DNA from: Vibrio sinus
GTDB taxonomy: Bacteria; Pseudomonadota; Gammaproteobacteria; Enterobacterales; Vibrionaceae
Direction of reading: 5' to 3'
Length of the DNA stretch: 49,470 nucleotides
NCBI RefSeq assembly: GCF_023634645.1
Contig: NZ_JAMKMR010000025.1
Location: 1-49,470 of the forward strand
Positions 15,495 to 24,439 of this stretch are shown one piece after another (positions within the stretch are counted from its first letter, which is position 1; every line of letters starts with the position of its first letter). The translations under genes were made by a program, and so were the position numbers. The notes under the pieces are model-generated. The model searched no databases and was not told the DNA's origin. It saw nothing but the letters and a program-made list of their open reading frames with translations.

Positions 15495-16463
15495 TTATGA
15501 TGCAACGTTATCAAAATAACTTTCTAACGCGTCAAGTTGCTGATTTGCAGCTTCTAGTGCGTTGAAAGTACGGCGAAATTCACCTGCTTGTCCATGCTCT
15601 TTTAAATACCAGCCCACGTGCTTACGCGCGATGCGTGGCCCTAAATACTCCCCATAAAAACTATGCAGAGCAGAGACATGGCCTAGCAATATACCTTTGA
15701 CTTCCTCGATGGGAAGCTCGGGCATTTCAGTGCCGTTTTCCAAGTAATGTTGGATTTGTTTAAAAATCCATGGTCGACCTTGTGCAGGTCTACCGATCAT
15801 CAAAGCGTCAGCGCCAGTGTACTCGAGCACCTGTTTCGCTTTTTTAGGGCTATCAATATCGCCATTTGCAATAACCGGAATATCGATAGCACGTTTGACG
15901 GCTTTGATGCTGTTATATTCTGCCTCGCCTTTGTACATACAAGCTTTAGTTCTGCCATGTAAGGCAAGAGCTTGAATGCCGCAGTCTTGGGCTAGTTTGG
16001 CAATCTGAACACAGTTTTTATTTTCTGTGTCCCAGCCTGTACGGGTTTTCAATGTCACAGGGACATCAACAGCTCCTACCACCGCTTTTAATATCTGCTC
16101 GATAAGTTCGGGATATTGAAGCAGTGCGGACCCCGCGAGCTTTTTGTTCACTTTTTTTGCCGGGCAACCCATATTGATATCAATAATTTGGGCACCATTC
16201 TCAACGCTATATTGAGCAGCTTCGGCCATAAGGATGGGATCGGATCCTGCTATCTGTACCGAGCGGACACCGGATTCACCTGCATGTACCATACGCTGTT
16301 TTGACTTTGCCGTATTCCAAAGTTTGGGGTTGGATGACATCATTTCGCTGACAGCCATTCCAGCACCATACTTAAGACACAATTCTCTGAAAGGTCTATC
16401 GGTGACTCCAGCCATTGGAGCAACAATTAAATTGTTCTTAAGTTGATAGTTTCCTATTCTCAA
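15495..16463 (-). CDS. dusB: tRNA-dihydrouridine synthase B
   Basis: A 322-residue flavoenzyme that reduces uridine to dihydrouridine in tRNA. It has the TIM-barrel start NLIVAPMAGVTDRPFR, catalytic Cys100 in INMGCPAKKV, and the FMN-binding end GADALMIGRPAQGRPW. I chose the TTG at 16461-16463 as start (M-RIGNYQ): it gives the family's length and Cys100 numbering, and the promoter -10 box at 16499 puts transcription start near 16492. The first in-frame start-like codon, a TTG at 16490, would lie at the very end of the transcript with no RBS. It heads an operon with fis. Confidence 0.92.
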   Translation of the reverse strand: MRIGNYQLKNNLIVAPMAGVTDRPFRELCLKYGAGMAVSEMMSSNPKLWNTAKSKQRMVHAGESGVRSVQIAGSDPILMAEAAQYSVENGAQIIDINMGCPAKKVNKKLAGSALLQYPELIEQILKAVVGAVDVPVTLKTRTGWDTENKNCVQIAKLAQDCGIQALALHGRTKACMYKGEAEYNSIKAVKRAIDIPVIANGDIDSPKKAKQVLEYTGADALMIGRPAQGRPWIFKQIQHYLENGTEMPELPIEEVKGILLGHVSALHSFYGEYLGPRIARKHVGWYLKEHGQAGEFRRTFNALEAANQQLDALESYFDNVAS

Positions 16464-16498
16464 AATGTCTTCACAGTTTAGTCTCAGCAAGGGCGCGC

Positions 16499-16527
16499 AT
16501 TTTACGCATTTTTTTCTTGTGTGAAAA
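16499..16527 (-). promoter_or_regulatory. dusB-fis promoter with GC-rich discriminator
   Basis: On the minus strand TTTTCA (16522-16527) and TAAAAT (16499-16504) are 17 bp apart. The -10 box is followed directly by GCGCGCCC, a GC-rich discriminator typical of stringently controlled promoters such as E. coli fis. An AT-rich tract lies upstream and could be an UP element or hold Fis sites. Confidence 0.7.
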
Positions 16528-16598
16528 GACTAATATTTGAGCATTTACAAATTGTTTTTGTAATTCGCCTAAAAATCAGCCAATTAGTATAAAATTAG

Positions 16599-17492
16599 CT
16601 AAGCACTTTGTTTCATTCCTGAGATACGGCACCATTCGCTTTGCTCTGCAATAGGGTCAAGGTCGAATTGATCTCGGTAGTAATTGGCCACATCTTCCGC
16701 TTGTGTATCTAACACACCAGACATGGCTAAACGGCCTTCATGGCTATTTACCAAGTCTTTAATGATAGGAGACAGTTCTCGTAATGGGCCAGCCAAGATA
16801 TTGGCAACAACAACATCGGCGACCAAGTTTTCAGGCTGATCTTTAGGTAAGTACACTTCAAGCTGGTCCGCGACGCCGTTGCGTTGTGCATTGTCTTTCG
16901 ATGCAAGCAACGCTTGTGGATCGATATCAATACCAATAACTTTTTGTGCGCCTAGTTTAATGGCTGCAATTGCCAAAATACCTGAGCCGCAACCGAAGTC
17001 GATAACGGTTTTACCAGAAAGGTCTAACCCTTCGAGCCACTCGAGACACAATGCTGTCGTTGGATGGGTACCTGTGCCAAAGGCTAGGCCCGGATCAAGC
17101 ATGACATTGACTGCATCCGGCTCGGGAACGTCTCTCCAGCTTGGGCATACCCAAAGCCTTTCACCAAACTTCATAGGATGGAAATTATCCATCCATTCGC
17201 GCTCCCAGTCTTTGTCTTCTAACTGTTCGACTTTGTAGGCAAAGCCTTCTTCTAACCAGTTACTTTGCTTAAGCGTGTTGACGACGAATTCTATGTCGGC
17301 TTCGGCGTCATATAAGGCCAGAATGTCAGTGTCGCCCCATAACCTTGTTTCACCAGGTAAAGGCTCAAACACGGGCGTATCGTGAGCATCCAGAAAAGTG
17401 ATGGAAAGCGCGCCAGTTTGTTCCATCAACAGATCACCAAGGGATTCGGCGTTTTCTGATGTGGCATTGAGCTTTATTTGTATCCAAGGCAT
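16599..17492 (-). CDS. prmA: Ribosomal protein L11 methyltransferase
   Basis: A 297-residue SAM-dependent enzyme that methylates ribosomal protein L11. It starts MPWIQIKLNATSENAE (substrate-recognition domain), then MLDPGLAFGTGTHPTT, the SAM-binding motif VIDFGCGSGILAIAA near residue 165, and the NILAGPL motif of PrmA. Length is normal. It lies between the dusB and accC genes, all on the minus strand; the accC terminator before it suggests its own promoter in the gap at 17493-17590. Confidence 0.95.
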   Translation of the reverse strand: MPWIQIKLNATSENAESLGDLLMEQTGALSITFLDAHDTPVFEPLPGETRLWGDTDILALYDAEADIEFVVNTLKQSNWLEEGFAYKVEQLEDKDWEREWMDNFHPMKFGERLWVCPSWRDVPEPDAVNVMLDPGLAFGTGTHPTTALCLEWLEGLDLSGKTVIDFGCGSGILAIAAIKLGAQKVIGIDIDPQALLASKDNAQRNGVADQLEVYLPKDQPENLVADVVVANILAGPLRELSPIIKDLVNSHEGRLAMSGVLDTQAEDVANYYRDQFDLDPIAEQSEWCRISGMKQSA

Positions 17493-17589
17493 GTTTAATT
17501 CGCTTAAATATTCGACAACTTAACGATAGGGCGCCAAGTCTAGCATGAAACTTGGGCACTTCATAAGCCATATGTCGAACAAAAATAGG

Positions 17590-17625
17590 GAAAAATAAGA
17601 AAAGCCACCGAATCGGCGGCTTTTC
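17590..17625 (-). terminator. Terminator of the aroQ-accB-accC operon
   Basis: Around 17599-17623, AAAAGCC-ACCG pairs with CGGCGGCTTTT with one mismatch and a 3-base loop. Leftwards it is followed by a T-rich tail. It lies about 30 bp after accC. Confidence 0.8.
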
Positions 17626-17651
17626 TTGACGATAGAACAGGTTAGCCAGGG

Positions 17652-18995
17652 TTATTGCAGGCCAAGCTTCTTCTCGAGGTAGTGGATATTTGCACCACCA
17701 TGCTGGAAGTTTTCATCGTTCATAATCGATTCTTGTAGCGGCACGTTGGTTTTGATGCCTTCTACAATCATCTCGCCCAACGCATTCTTCATTCGAGCGA
17801 TGGCAACATCACGGTTTTCACCAAAGGTGATGAGTTTGCCGATCATTGAATCGTAGTGTGGAGGAACGCTGTAGCCTGCGTAGATGTGAGATTCCCAACG
17901 TACGCCCATGCCACCTGGTGGGTGGAAGCGTTCGATCTTACCTGGAGAGGGTAGGAAGCGTTCAGGATCTTCTGCGTTAATACGGCATTCAATCGCATGT
18001 CCACTGATTTTGATGTCGTCTTGAGTGTAAGACAGCGGTTGACCTGCTGCGACACGAAGCTGCTCTTTAATCAGATCAACGCCAGTGACCATTTCAGTGA
18101 CTGGGTGTTCAACCTGAATACGCGTATTCATCTCGATAAAGTAGAATTCGCCGTTCTCGTATAGGAACTCAAACGTACCTGCACCGCGATAGCCAATTTC
18201 GATACAAGCACGTGTACAGCGCTCACCGATGTACTTACGCATTTCAGCGGTGATACCTGGAGCTGGTGCTTCTTCCACGACCTTTTGGTGGCGACGCTGC
18301 ATAGAGCAGTCACGCTCACCTAAGTGAATCGCATTGCCTTGACCATCTGCGATAACTTGTACTTCAACGTGACGTGGGTTTTCAAGGAATTTCTCCATGT
18401 AAACCATGTCGTTGTTGAATGCCGCTTTGGCTTCAGCACGAGTCATAGCAATCGCTTCGACCAGCTCACCTTCTGAGCGAACCACACGCATACCACGACC
18501 ACCACCGCCACCAGATGCTTTGATGATCACTGGGTAGCCAATGCGTTTTGCATGAGCTTTGTTTTTGGTCGCATCGTTATCAAGCGGGCCATCAGAGCCA
18601 GGCACACATGGTACACCTGCTTTTTTCATGGCGTTGATTGCTGATACTTTGTCACCCATGATGCGAATAGTTTCCGCTTTAGGGCCAACAAAAATAAAGC
18701 CACTGCGCTCTACTTGCTCAGCAAAATCAGCATTTTCGGATAAGAAGCCATAACCTGGGTGAATTGCAATTGCACCTGTTACTTCGGCTGCAGAGATAAT
18801 GCGAGGAATGTTTAGGTAGCTATCAATACCGCGAGCAGGGCCAATACAAACCGTTTCATCCGCAAGTAAAACGTGTTTTAAATCACGGTCGGCAGTGGAG
18901 TGTACAGCAACGGTTTTGATGCCGAGTTCTTTACATGCGCGAAGAATACGAAGTGCAATTTCACCTCGGTTCGCGATGACTAATTTATCTAACAT
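17652..18995 (-). CDS. accC: Acetyl-CoA carboxylase, biotin carboxylase subunit
   Basis: A 447-residue ATP-grasp enzyme that carboxylates the biotin on AccB, the first half-reaction of fatty-acid synthesis. It has MLDKLVIANRGEIALRILRA at the N-terminus, the glycine-rich ATP loop KASGGGGGRGMR, and the catalytic segment FIEMNTRIQVEHPVTE. Length is the family standard. It starts 16 bp after accB and ends at a terminator, the accBC operon conserved across Gammaproteobacteria. Confidence 0.98.
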   Translation of the reverse strand: MLDKLVIANRGEIALRILRACKELGIKTVAVHSTADRDLKHVLLADETVCIGPARGIDSYLNIPRIISAAEVTGAIAIHPGYGFLSENADFAEQVERSGFIFVGPKAETIRIMGDKVSAINAMKKAGVPCVPGSDGPLDNDATKNKAHAKRIGYPVIIKASGGGGGRGMRVVRSEGELVEAIAMTRAEAKAAFNNDMVYMEKFLENPRHVEVQVIADGQGNAIHLGERDCSMQRRHQKVVEEAPAPGITAEMRKYIGERCTRACIEIGYRGAGTFEFLYENGEFYFIEMNTRIQVEHPVTEMVTGVDLIKEQLRVAAGQPLSYTQDDIKISGHAIECRINAEDPERFLPSPGKIERFHPPGGMGVRWESHIYAGYSVPPHYDSMIGKLITFGENRDVAIARMKNALGEMIVEGIKTNVPLQESIMNDENFQHGGANIHYLEKKLGLQ

Positions 18996-19011
18996 GAGAT
19001 GTGGCCTCTAC

Positions 19012-19473
19012 TTATTCGATAACAACAAGAGGTTGATCGAATTCAACTGGTTGGCCATCCTCGACTAGGATTGCAGTCACAACGCCTGATTTGTCAGCTT
19101 CGATTTGGTTCATCATTTTCATTGCTTCAACGATGCAAAGTGTTTCACCTGCTGTGACGCTTTGGCCCACTTCGATAAATGATTTTGCATCAGGGCTTGG
19201 AGCACGGTAGAAAGTCCCGACCATTGGAGAAAGCACTTGGTGACCCGTTGGTGCTTTAGCAGGTGCTGCTTGTTCAGCTTCTGCTGGAGCAGCAGGTGCC
19301 GCTGCTGGTGCCGCTACTGGCGCAGGCGCTGCCGCATATTGAACAGGAGCAACAGGCGCTGCAGTACCGTTACGACTGATGCGTACCGACTCTTCACCTT
19401 CAGAAATCTCCAGCTCCGCAATGCCAGATTCTTCAACTAATTCAATAAGTTTTTTAATTTTACGGATATCCAT
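19012..19473 (-). CDS. accB: Acetyl-CoA carboxylase, biotin carboxyl carrier protein
   Basis: A 153-residue carrier. The N-terminal dimerisation region (MDIRKIKKLIELVEES) is followed by an Ala/Pro-rich flexible linker (about 38-75) and the biotinyl domain, with the biotin acceptor Lys119 in EAMKMM. It moves carboxybiotin between AccC and the transferase. It lies between aroQ (60 bp upstream) and accC (16 bp downstream) on the same strand. Confidence 0.98.
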   Translation of the reverse strand: MDIRKIKKLIELVEESGIAELEISEGEESVRISRNGTAAPVAPVQYAAAPAPVAAPAAAPAAPAEAEQAAPAKAPTGHQVLSPMVGTFYRAPSPDAKSFIEVGQSVTAGETLCIVEAMKMMNQIEADKSGVVTAILVEDGQPVEFDQPLVVIE

Positions 19474-19532
19474 TATGTCTTTCTCTTTTATCTTGTAGTT
19501 AAGACAGCTCAGAGAGCTGTAGAGTATGGGTC

Positions 19533-19982
19533 TTACTGTGACTGCAAGTGTTTAACAGCAGCAGACAGAGCGAATTCGTAACCTTGTGCCCCTAAGCCGC
19601 AAATCACACCCACTGCTTTGTCCGACAGATAGGAATGGTGGCGGAAGGGCTCGCGAGCATGCACATTGGATAAGTGCACCTCTATAAATGGTATTGCGAC
19701 ACCCAGCAATGCATCTCTTAGTGCCACACTTGTGTGGGTAAACGCCGCTGGGTTAATAATGATAAAATCGACCTTACCATGTGCGGCATGTATCGCTTCA
19801 ATCAGTTCATATTCTTTGTTAGATTGGAGATGTGCTAGCTCAATGTTTTCCTTTTGGGCTTGCTTCTCTAAATTCTCAACAATATGGCCCAGTGTGTTGG
19901 AACCATAATGTGTCGGCTCTCTAAGGCCTAATAGGTTAAGGTTTGGGCCATTTAGAACGAGAATGCTTAAGTTTGTAGACAT
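19533..19982 (-). CDS. aroQ: 3-dehydroquinate dehydratase, type II
   Basis: A 149-residue enzyme of the shikimate pathway converting 3-dehydroquinate to 3-dehydroshikimate; it forms a dodecamer. It has ILVLNGPNLNLLGLREP with the catalytic Arg, the following Tyr in HYG, the base-binding IINPAAFTHTS, and EVHLSNVHARE. I chose the ATG at 19982 by family length; longer in-frame starts (20000, 20039) have no RBS. It precedes accB, as in many Gammaproteobacteria. Confidence 0.95.
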   Translation of the reverse strand: MSTNLSILVLNGPNLNLLGLREPTHYGSNTLGHIVENLEKQAQKENIELAHLQSNKEYELIEAIHAAHGKVDFIIINPAAFTHTSVALRDALLGVAIPFIEVHLSNVHAREPFRHHSYLSDKAVGVICGLGAQGYEFALSAAVKHLQSQ

Positions 19983-20290
19983 TATGCAGCCATCTTTCAT
20001 TAATATGAGAGGAATACGAATACTCCCACATTTTTTCACCCTTCATCAAGGAATTTTTGTTTAAATTTGATGAAAGCTAACAAATTGACACAGATTATAG
20101 TCAATTCAGAGCAAATGGCAGCATTTTTCTGGTCTAATCTCCTGACGCGTTACATTTGAACTATGTATATTTCTCAATTGCTCATGTCGCCAGGTGGGGT
20201 CTCATTGCCATTTAAAGGCGATGAGTAGAGGAAAAATAAAGCCGCTATGGAGTCATAGCGGCTTGAAGTCATTTGGGATATTGGCGCCCG
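19983..20290. other. aroQ-accBC promoter region
   Basis: This 308-bp gap should hold the aroQ-accBC promoter. On the minus strand a TATAAT (20094-20099) is framed by the inverted repeat TTGAC (20085-20089) and GTCAA (20100-20104), a possible operator overlapping the -10 box; no good -35 is visible. A GU-containing hairpin at 20205-20227 lacks a T run. The acs terminator is at the right end. Confidence 0.4.
20228..20264 (-). terminator. Terminator of acs
   Basis: AAGCCGCTATG (20239-20249) and CATAGCGGCTT (20254-20264) form a perfect 11-bp stem with a GAGT loop. Leftwards it is followed by TTATTTTTCC. It lies 26 bp after acs. Confidence 0.88.
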
Positions 20291-22240
20291 CTATACTAGC
20301 GCGCTTTTCTCTTCGATAAGTTTATCGACAACGCTAGGGTCGGCAAGAGTGGAGGTGTCGCCAAGGTTACTGGTATCACCTGCTGCAATCTTTCTTAGGA
20401 TTCGGCGCATGATTTTTCCAGAACGAGTTTTCGGCAAAGAGTCAGTCCAGTGCAATACATCCGGTGTAGCAATAGGGCCGATTTCTTTTCTCACCCAGTC
20501 TTTGACTTCTTTGTGCAGTTCCGCGCTCGGGTACTCGCCATCGTTAAGGGTAATGTAGGCGTAAATCGCTTGGCCCTTAATGTCATGCGGAATGCCAACG
20601 ATGGCAGCCTCAGCAATTTTGTCGAATGCCACTAGAGCAGATTCAATTTCTGCTGTGCCCATTCGGTGGCCTGAAACGTTAAGAACATCGTCCACACGAC
20701 CTGTGATCCAGTAGTAACCATCTTCATCTCTACGGGCGCCGTCGCCAGTAAAATACATGCCTTTAAAGGTTGAGAAGTAGGTTTGCTCAAAGCGTTCATG
20801 GTCTCCATAAACGGTGCGCATTTGTCCTGGCCATGAATCTAGGATAACCAGGTTACCTTCTGTTGCGCCTTCGACAACATTACCCAAGTTATCCACTAGA
20901 GCAGGCTGCACGCCAAAGAATGGTTTGCTTGCCGAGCCAGGTTTAAGATCGGTGGCTCCTGGCAGTGGGGTGATCAAAATGCCACCGGTTTCGGTTTGCC
21001 ACCACGTATCTACAATTGGAGAATTCGAGTTACCAATGGCTTGATAATACCACTCCCAAGCCTCTGGGTTGATGGGTTCACCCACTGAGCCCATGATTCT
21101 TAAGCTGCTACGGCTGGTTGAGCCTATCGCTTCATCGCCTTTTGCCATCAGTGCACGAATGGCCGTTGGCGCGGTATAAAGAATATTGACGTTGTGTTTG
21201 TCAACGACCTGGCTCATACGGCTGGTTTCAGGGTAGTTTGGTACACCCTCGAATAAAATGGTTTTTGCACCGTTTGATAGTGGTCCATAAATAAGGTAGG
21301 TGTGGCCAGTGATCCAACCCACATCTGCAGTACACCAAAAGGTTTCGCCTTCTTGGTAGTCAAATACATACTTGAATGTCATTGTGGCATAGACAAGATA
21401 ACCACCTGTGGTGTGTAGCACCCCTTTTGGCTTGCCCGTTGAGCCTGAGGTATAAAGAATAAACAAAGGATCTTCTGCTTTCATTTCTTCAGCAGGGCAC
21501 TCGTCTGATACATTAGCCGTCGCTTCATGCCACCAGACATCTCTGTGGGAATGCCATTCAATATCAGCGCCTGTGCGTTGTAGCACCAATACTTTGGTAA
21601 TGGTGCTTACTTCTGGGTTGGTCAATGCTTCATCGACATTTTTCTTCAGTGGTACGGCACGGCCTCCGCGCACACCTTCATCAGCCGTCACGACAACTTT
21701 TGCGTCTGAGTCAATGATGCGTCCTGCTAAGGCCTCTGGAGAAAAACCACCAAATACGATGGTATGCACGGCGCCAATTCGGGTACATGCCAACATAGCA
21801 ATAGCGGCTTCTGGCACCATAGGCATATAAAGACAGACCACATCGCCTTTGTTGACACCTTGCTCTTTTAAGGCATTTGAGAATCGGCACACTTCTTTAT
21901 GTAATTGATTAAAGGTTAGCGTCTTATCATCTTCTGGGTTGTCACCTTCCCAAATGATCGCCACTTCATCGCCTTTGGTGGCTAGGTGACGATCAATACA
22001 GTTTGCTGACACATTGAGTGTGCCATCTTCGAACCAACGAATATCAACATGGCCAGTATCAAAAGAAGTATTTTTAACCTGAGTGAAGGGTTTGATCCAA
22101 TCAACAATCTTCCCATGTTCTGCCCAGAAATCGACTGGGTTGCTAATGGATTGTTGGTACATGGTGAGGTAAGTCTGGTGATCAGCATGTGTCGTGGCTT
22201 TGATATTTTCTTTCACCGGGTAAACATGGGCTTCGCTCAT
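20291..22240 (-). CDS. acs: Acetyl-coenzyme A synthetase
   Basis: A 649-residue AMP-forming enzyme that activates acetate to acetyl-CoA with ATP, letting cells scavenge acetate. It has the adenylation loop YTSGSTGKPKGVLHT, the DTWWQTETGG motif, and the C-terminal PKTRSGKIMRR with the lysine known to be acetylated in the family. Length is standard. The ATG at 22240 follows AAGGAGAG. A candidate promoter and a perfect palindrome lie 90-180 bp upstream. A CrbS-like kinase and a CrbR-like regulator, which control acs in vibrios and pseudomonads, are encoded nearby. Confidence 0.98.
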   Translation of the reverse strand: MSEAHVYPVKENIKATTHADHQTYLTMYQQSISNPVDFWAEHGKIVDWIKPFTQVKNTSFDTGHVDIRWFEDGTLNVSANCIDRHLATKGDEVAIIWEGDNPEDDKTLTFNQLHKEVCRFSNALKEQGVNKGDVVCLYMPMVPEAAIAMLACTRIGAVHTIVFGGFSPEALAGRIIDSDAKVVVTADEGVRGGRAVPLKKNVDEALTNPEVSTITKVLVLQRTGADIEWHSHRDVWWHEATANVSDECPAEEMKAEDPLFILYTSGSTGKPKGVLHTTGGYLVYATMTFKYVFDYQEGETFWCTADVGWITGHTYLIYGPLSNGAKTILFEGVPNYPETSRMSQVVDKHNVNILYTAPTAIRALMAKGDEAIGSTSRSSLRIMGSVGEPINPEAWEWYYQAIGNSNSPIVDTWWQTETGGILITPLPGATDLKPGSASKPFFGVQPALVDNLGNVVEGATEGNLVILDSWPGQMRTVYGDHERFEQTYFSTFKGMYFTGDGARRDEDGYYWITGRVDDVLNVSGHRMGTAEIESALVAFDKIAEAAIVGIPHDIKGQAIYAYITLNDGEYPSAELHKEVKDWVRKEIGPIATPDVLHWTDSLPKTRSGKIMRRILRKIAAGDTSNLGDTSTLADPSVVDKLIEEKSALV

Positions 22241-22328
22241 TGCTTCTCTCCTTCTGAATTCAGCAAACGCATAATGTTAGAGCTTTAAATCGTTACAGGA
22301 AATTCACTTATTTGTTTCGCAGAGGTTA

Positions 22329-22358
22329 AATATAAAATTGAACCCATTATTGCGCCAA
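22329..22358 (-). promoter_or_regulatory. Candidate acs promoter
   Basis: On the minus strand TTGGCG (22353-22358) and TATATT (22329-22334) are 18 bp apart, placing transcription start near 22322, about 80 bp before the acs ATG. The -35 is weak, in keeping with activator dependence. Confidence 0.45.
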
Positions 22359-22396
22359 ATCGGTGGCTTTCGGTGTATTTAGGAATTTTTTGTTAT

Positions 22397-22420
22397 CAGT
22401 GTCACAGGCTTATGACACTG
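22397..22420. promoter_or_regulatory. Perfect palindrome upstream of acs, candidate activator site
   Basis: CAGTGTCA (22397-22404) and TGACACTG (22413-22420) are a perfect 8-bp inverted repeat with an 8-bp spacer. It is centred about 86 bp upstream of the inferred acs start site, a normal place for an activator. It does not match the CRP consensus (TGTGA-N6-TCACA). CrbR is the natural candidate, but that is inference. Confidence 0.5.
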
Positions 22421-23191
22421 TCCGCCACTCTCGGTTAGAGTTATTCGCACTGCAATTAGACTTTAGGCGTAGATTGATTTGTTTGGCTGTTTTGTGAGCG
22501 AATTATTTATCAATATGCTTATTTTGATTGAAAAAAAAACTCCATTTATGCAATTGGTTAATTTTTTCTGGCTAGTTTGCGTCAGTTTGGCGGAAGTTCA
22601 AAGTTATTGCCGACAAGAATCGGCGGCATATTTTCACCTTAACGGTGCGGCAATCTAGGAAAGATTAAATTGTGGTCGTTTTAACAAATCTTTAAGGTGG
22701 TTGGTGATTATTTGATCTGATTTGATAGCCAAAGTCGGGGGTTATGGGGATTCCTTTCACCCACAGCGTAAAGGGTTAGCGATGACTCCATGAGTTGAGC
22801 TATGTTTTAATAGGTCGAGTGCTCTGTATTATAATTTAATAATAACAATGACATGTGGTGCTTTTGTTTGGTTATTACTCCCTGTGTTACAGTGCGTAGG
22901 TCGTTATTTTACGACTAAAACTAAGTGGCGCTAATACACTGTTGAAGATGGTTATGTAACCAGTCATGCTTTAAGCTGAGTACTTTTATTCCATGTGATG
23001 AGTGTGGTTTTGTTCGTTCGACTTTGTAGTGTAAGCAACGTGAGCATGTTTAGGTTTGGATGTTTGGGAAATATCGTGCAGGCTTCAGACGGCATTGATA
23101 ATCTTGTTGTAAACTCTAGCTTCACTCAATCTCAGAATGAAAATTTGCCGTACGGTAGGCGAATTTCAAGCATCATTGATTAGGAAGAACG
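22421..23191. other. Long intergenic region between acs and the HcaT-like gene
   Basis: About 770 bp with no convincing gene beyond the acs promoter elements. It should hold the promoter of the transporter-crbS unit. Small inverted repeats are visible: GCCGA/TCGGC near 22609-22624, GTCGT/ACGAC at 22900-22915, and TGGTTA-TG-TAACCA at 22949-22962. A 62-codon reading frame (22995-23183) has no RBS and no recognisable protein. Confidence 0.4.
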
Positions 23192-24382
23192 ATGAATTCC
23201 CCCTCACCTCACCGATGGATATCCCAGTTTATTTTTGGTTTTTTCTTTGCCTATGGAGTGTATCTCCCTTTTTGGGCTTTATGGTATGAAGGCCAAAGGA
23301 TTTCAGCACCCGATATCGGTATTTTAATTGGCATCGGGTTTGCGACTCGATGTGTGGCCAACCTCGTTTTGACACCCCGTTTTCATCTCGCTGAGCAGTT
23401 CTTGCCGGTATTAAGAATCTTTGCCTGTCTGTCGGCTAGCTTTATCGCTTTGTATTACTTTGTTGAGGAAAACTTCTGGTTGCTCGCATTGGCAACAGTA
23501 CTATTTAATTTATGTTGTGGTCTCATTACGGCTTTGTCTGATTCGATGGCGAACTACTACTCGCGTTTGAAAATCTTGGACTATGGCCGCACACGCCTAT
23601 GGGGTTCGGTTGCTTTTATTGTTGGCTCGACCGTGGTGGGCTATTTAATCTCCTTCTATGGCACGGGTGTGATAGTGGTTACCGCGTTAGTGGGCACGCT
23701 GGCTTCTGTTCTTTGTAGTTTTCGTAACACCAATCCGATGCCAGCCTCCAATGTAAAACGCACCTCAAACAGGCCTAAAGTATTCTCTCAGCTTAAGGAC
23801 TGGCAGGTGATCAAATTCTTGTTGTTGACGTCACTGATCCAAGGTAGTCACGCTGCCTATTACAGCTTCAGCAGCATTCACTGGAAGAGTGCGGGCATAT
23901 CAGGAGCCACCATTGGCTATTTGTGGAGCCTGGGTGTTATAGCCGAAATCATGGTGTTTGCACTTAGCAAATATCTATTCGCCAATCGCTCACTAAGGGC
24001 CATGTTTGTTATCTCGTCGATAGGTGTGATAGTGCGTTGGGTACTGACGGCGCTAAGTACAGAAGTGGCTCTTTTAGTAGTGGTGCAACTTCTACATGGC
24101 GTGACGTTCGCGACTGCGCATCTCGCCACCATTCGTTATATAGAACAAAGCGAAGAAAGTCGTACTGTGGTATTGCAAGCGTTATACAATGCTATTCCTC
24201 TCGGCGCTTTCATTGCGATAATGACCGCGATCAGTGGTTGGGGTTACGAGTATTGGGGAGCAAATATCTTTTGGTTGATGGCCTTGATGGGCGGCTTGGC
24301 ATTATTCATTCGCATCGATAGAAAGCCTTTGCCGTCGCTCGGTAGTCAGCTTGCTTCGAAACGTGCTGAAGAGCAAAATTAA
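23192..24382 (+). CDS. HcaT-like MFS transporter
   Basis: A 396-residue membrane protein with about 12 helices, resembling the 3-phenylpropionate transporter (HcaT) group of the major facilitator superfamily. The pattern includes FIFGFFFAYGVYLPFWALW at the N-terminus and LDYGRTRLWGSVAFI in the middle, typical of that group. Vibrio members may carry other substrates. The ATG at 23192 follows TTAGGAAGA. It lies 57 bp upstream of the crbS-like kinase on the same strand and is probably cotranscribed, which hints at a role in carboxylate use. Confidence 0.82.
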   Translation: MNSPSPHRWISQFIFGFFFAYGVYLPFWALWYEGQRISAPDIGILIGIGFATRCVANLVLTPRFHLAEQFLPVLRIFACLSASFIALYYFVEENFWLLALATVLFNLCCGLITALSDSMANYYSRLKILDYGRTRLWGSVAFIVGSTVVGYLISFYGTGVIVVTALVGTLASVLCSFRNTNPMPASNVKRTSNRPKVFSQLKDWQVIKFLLLTSLIQGSHAAYYSFSSIHWKSAGISGATIGYLWSLGVIAEIMVFALSKYLFANRSLRAMFVISSIGVIVRWVLTALSTEVALLVVVQLLHGVTFATAHLATIRYIEQSEESRTVVLQALYNAIPLGAFIAIMTAISGWGYEYWGANIFWLMALMGGLALFIRIDRKPLPSLGSQLASKRAEEQN

Positions 24383-24439
24383 CTAGTGGTAGAGCAAAAT
24401 CACTATATAAACGAAATCGTCAAAAGGTAGGAAAATATA

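Noticed and set aside
22397..22420. A CRP site controlling acs, as in E. coli
   Set aside because: The palindrome has TGTCA arms with 8-bp spacing and lacks the TGTGA-N6-TCACA core. I found no other good CRP match in this region.
22995..23183. A 62-codon frame ending just before the HcaT-like gene
   Set aside because: It has no ribosome binding site and its translation resembles no protein domain. Length is compatible with chance in AT-rich non-coding DNA.
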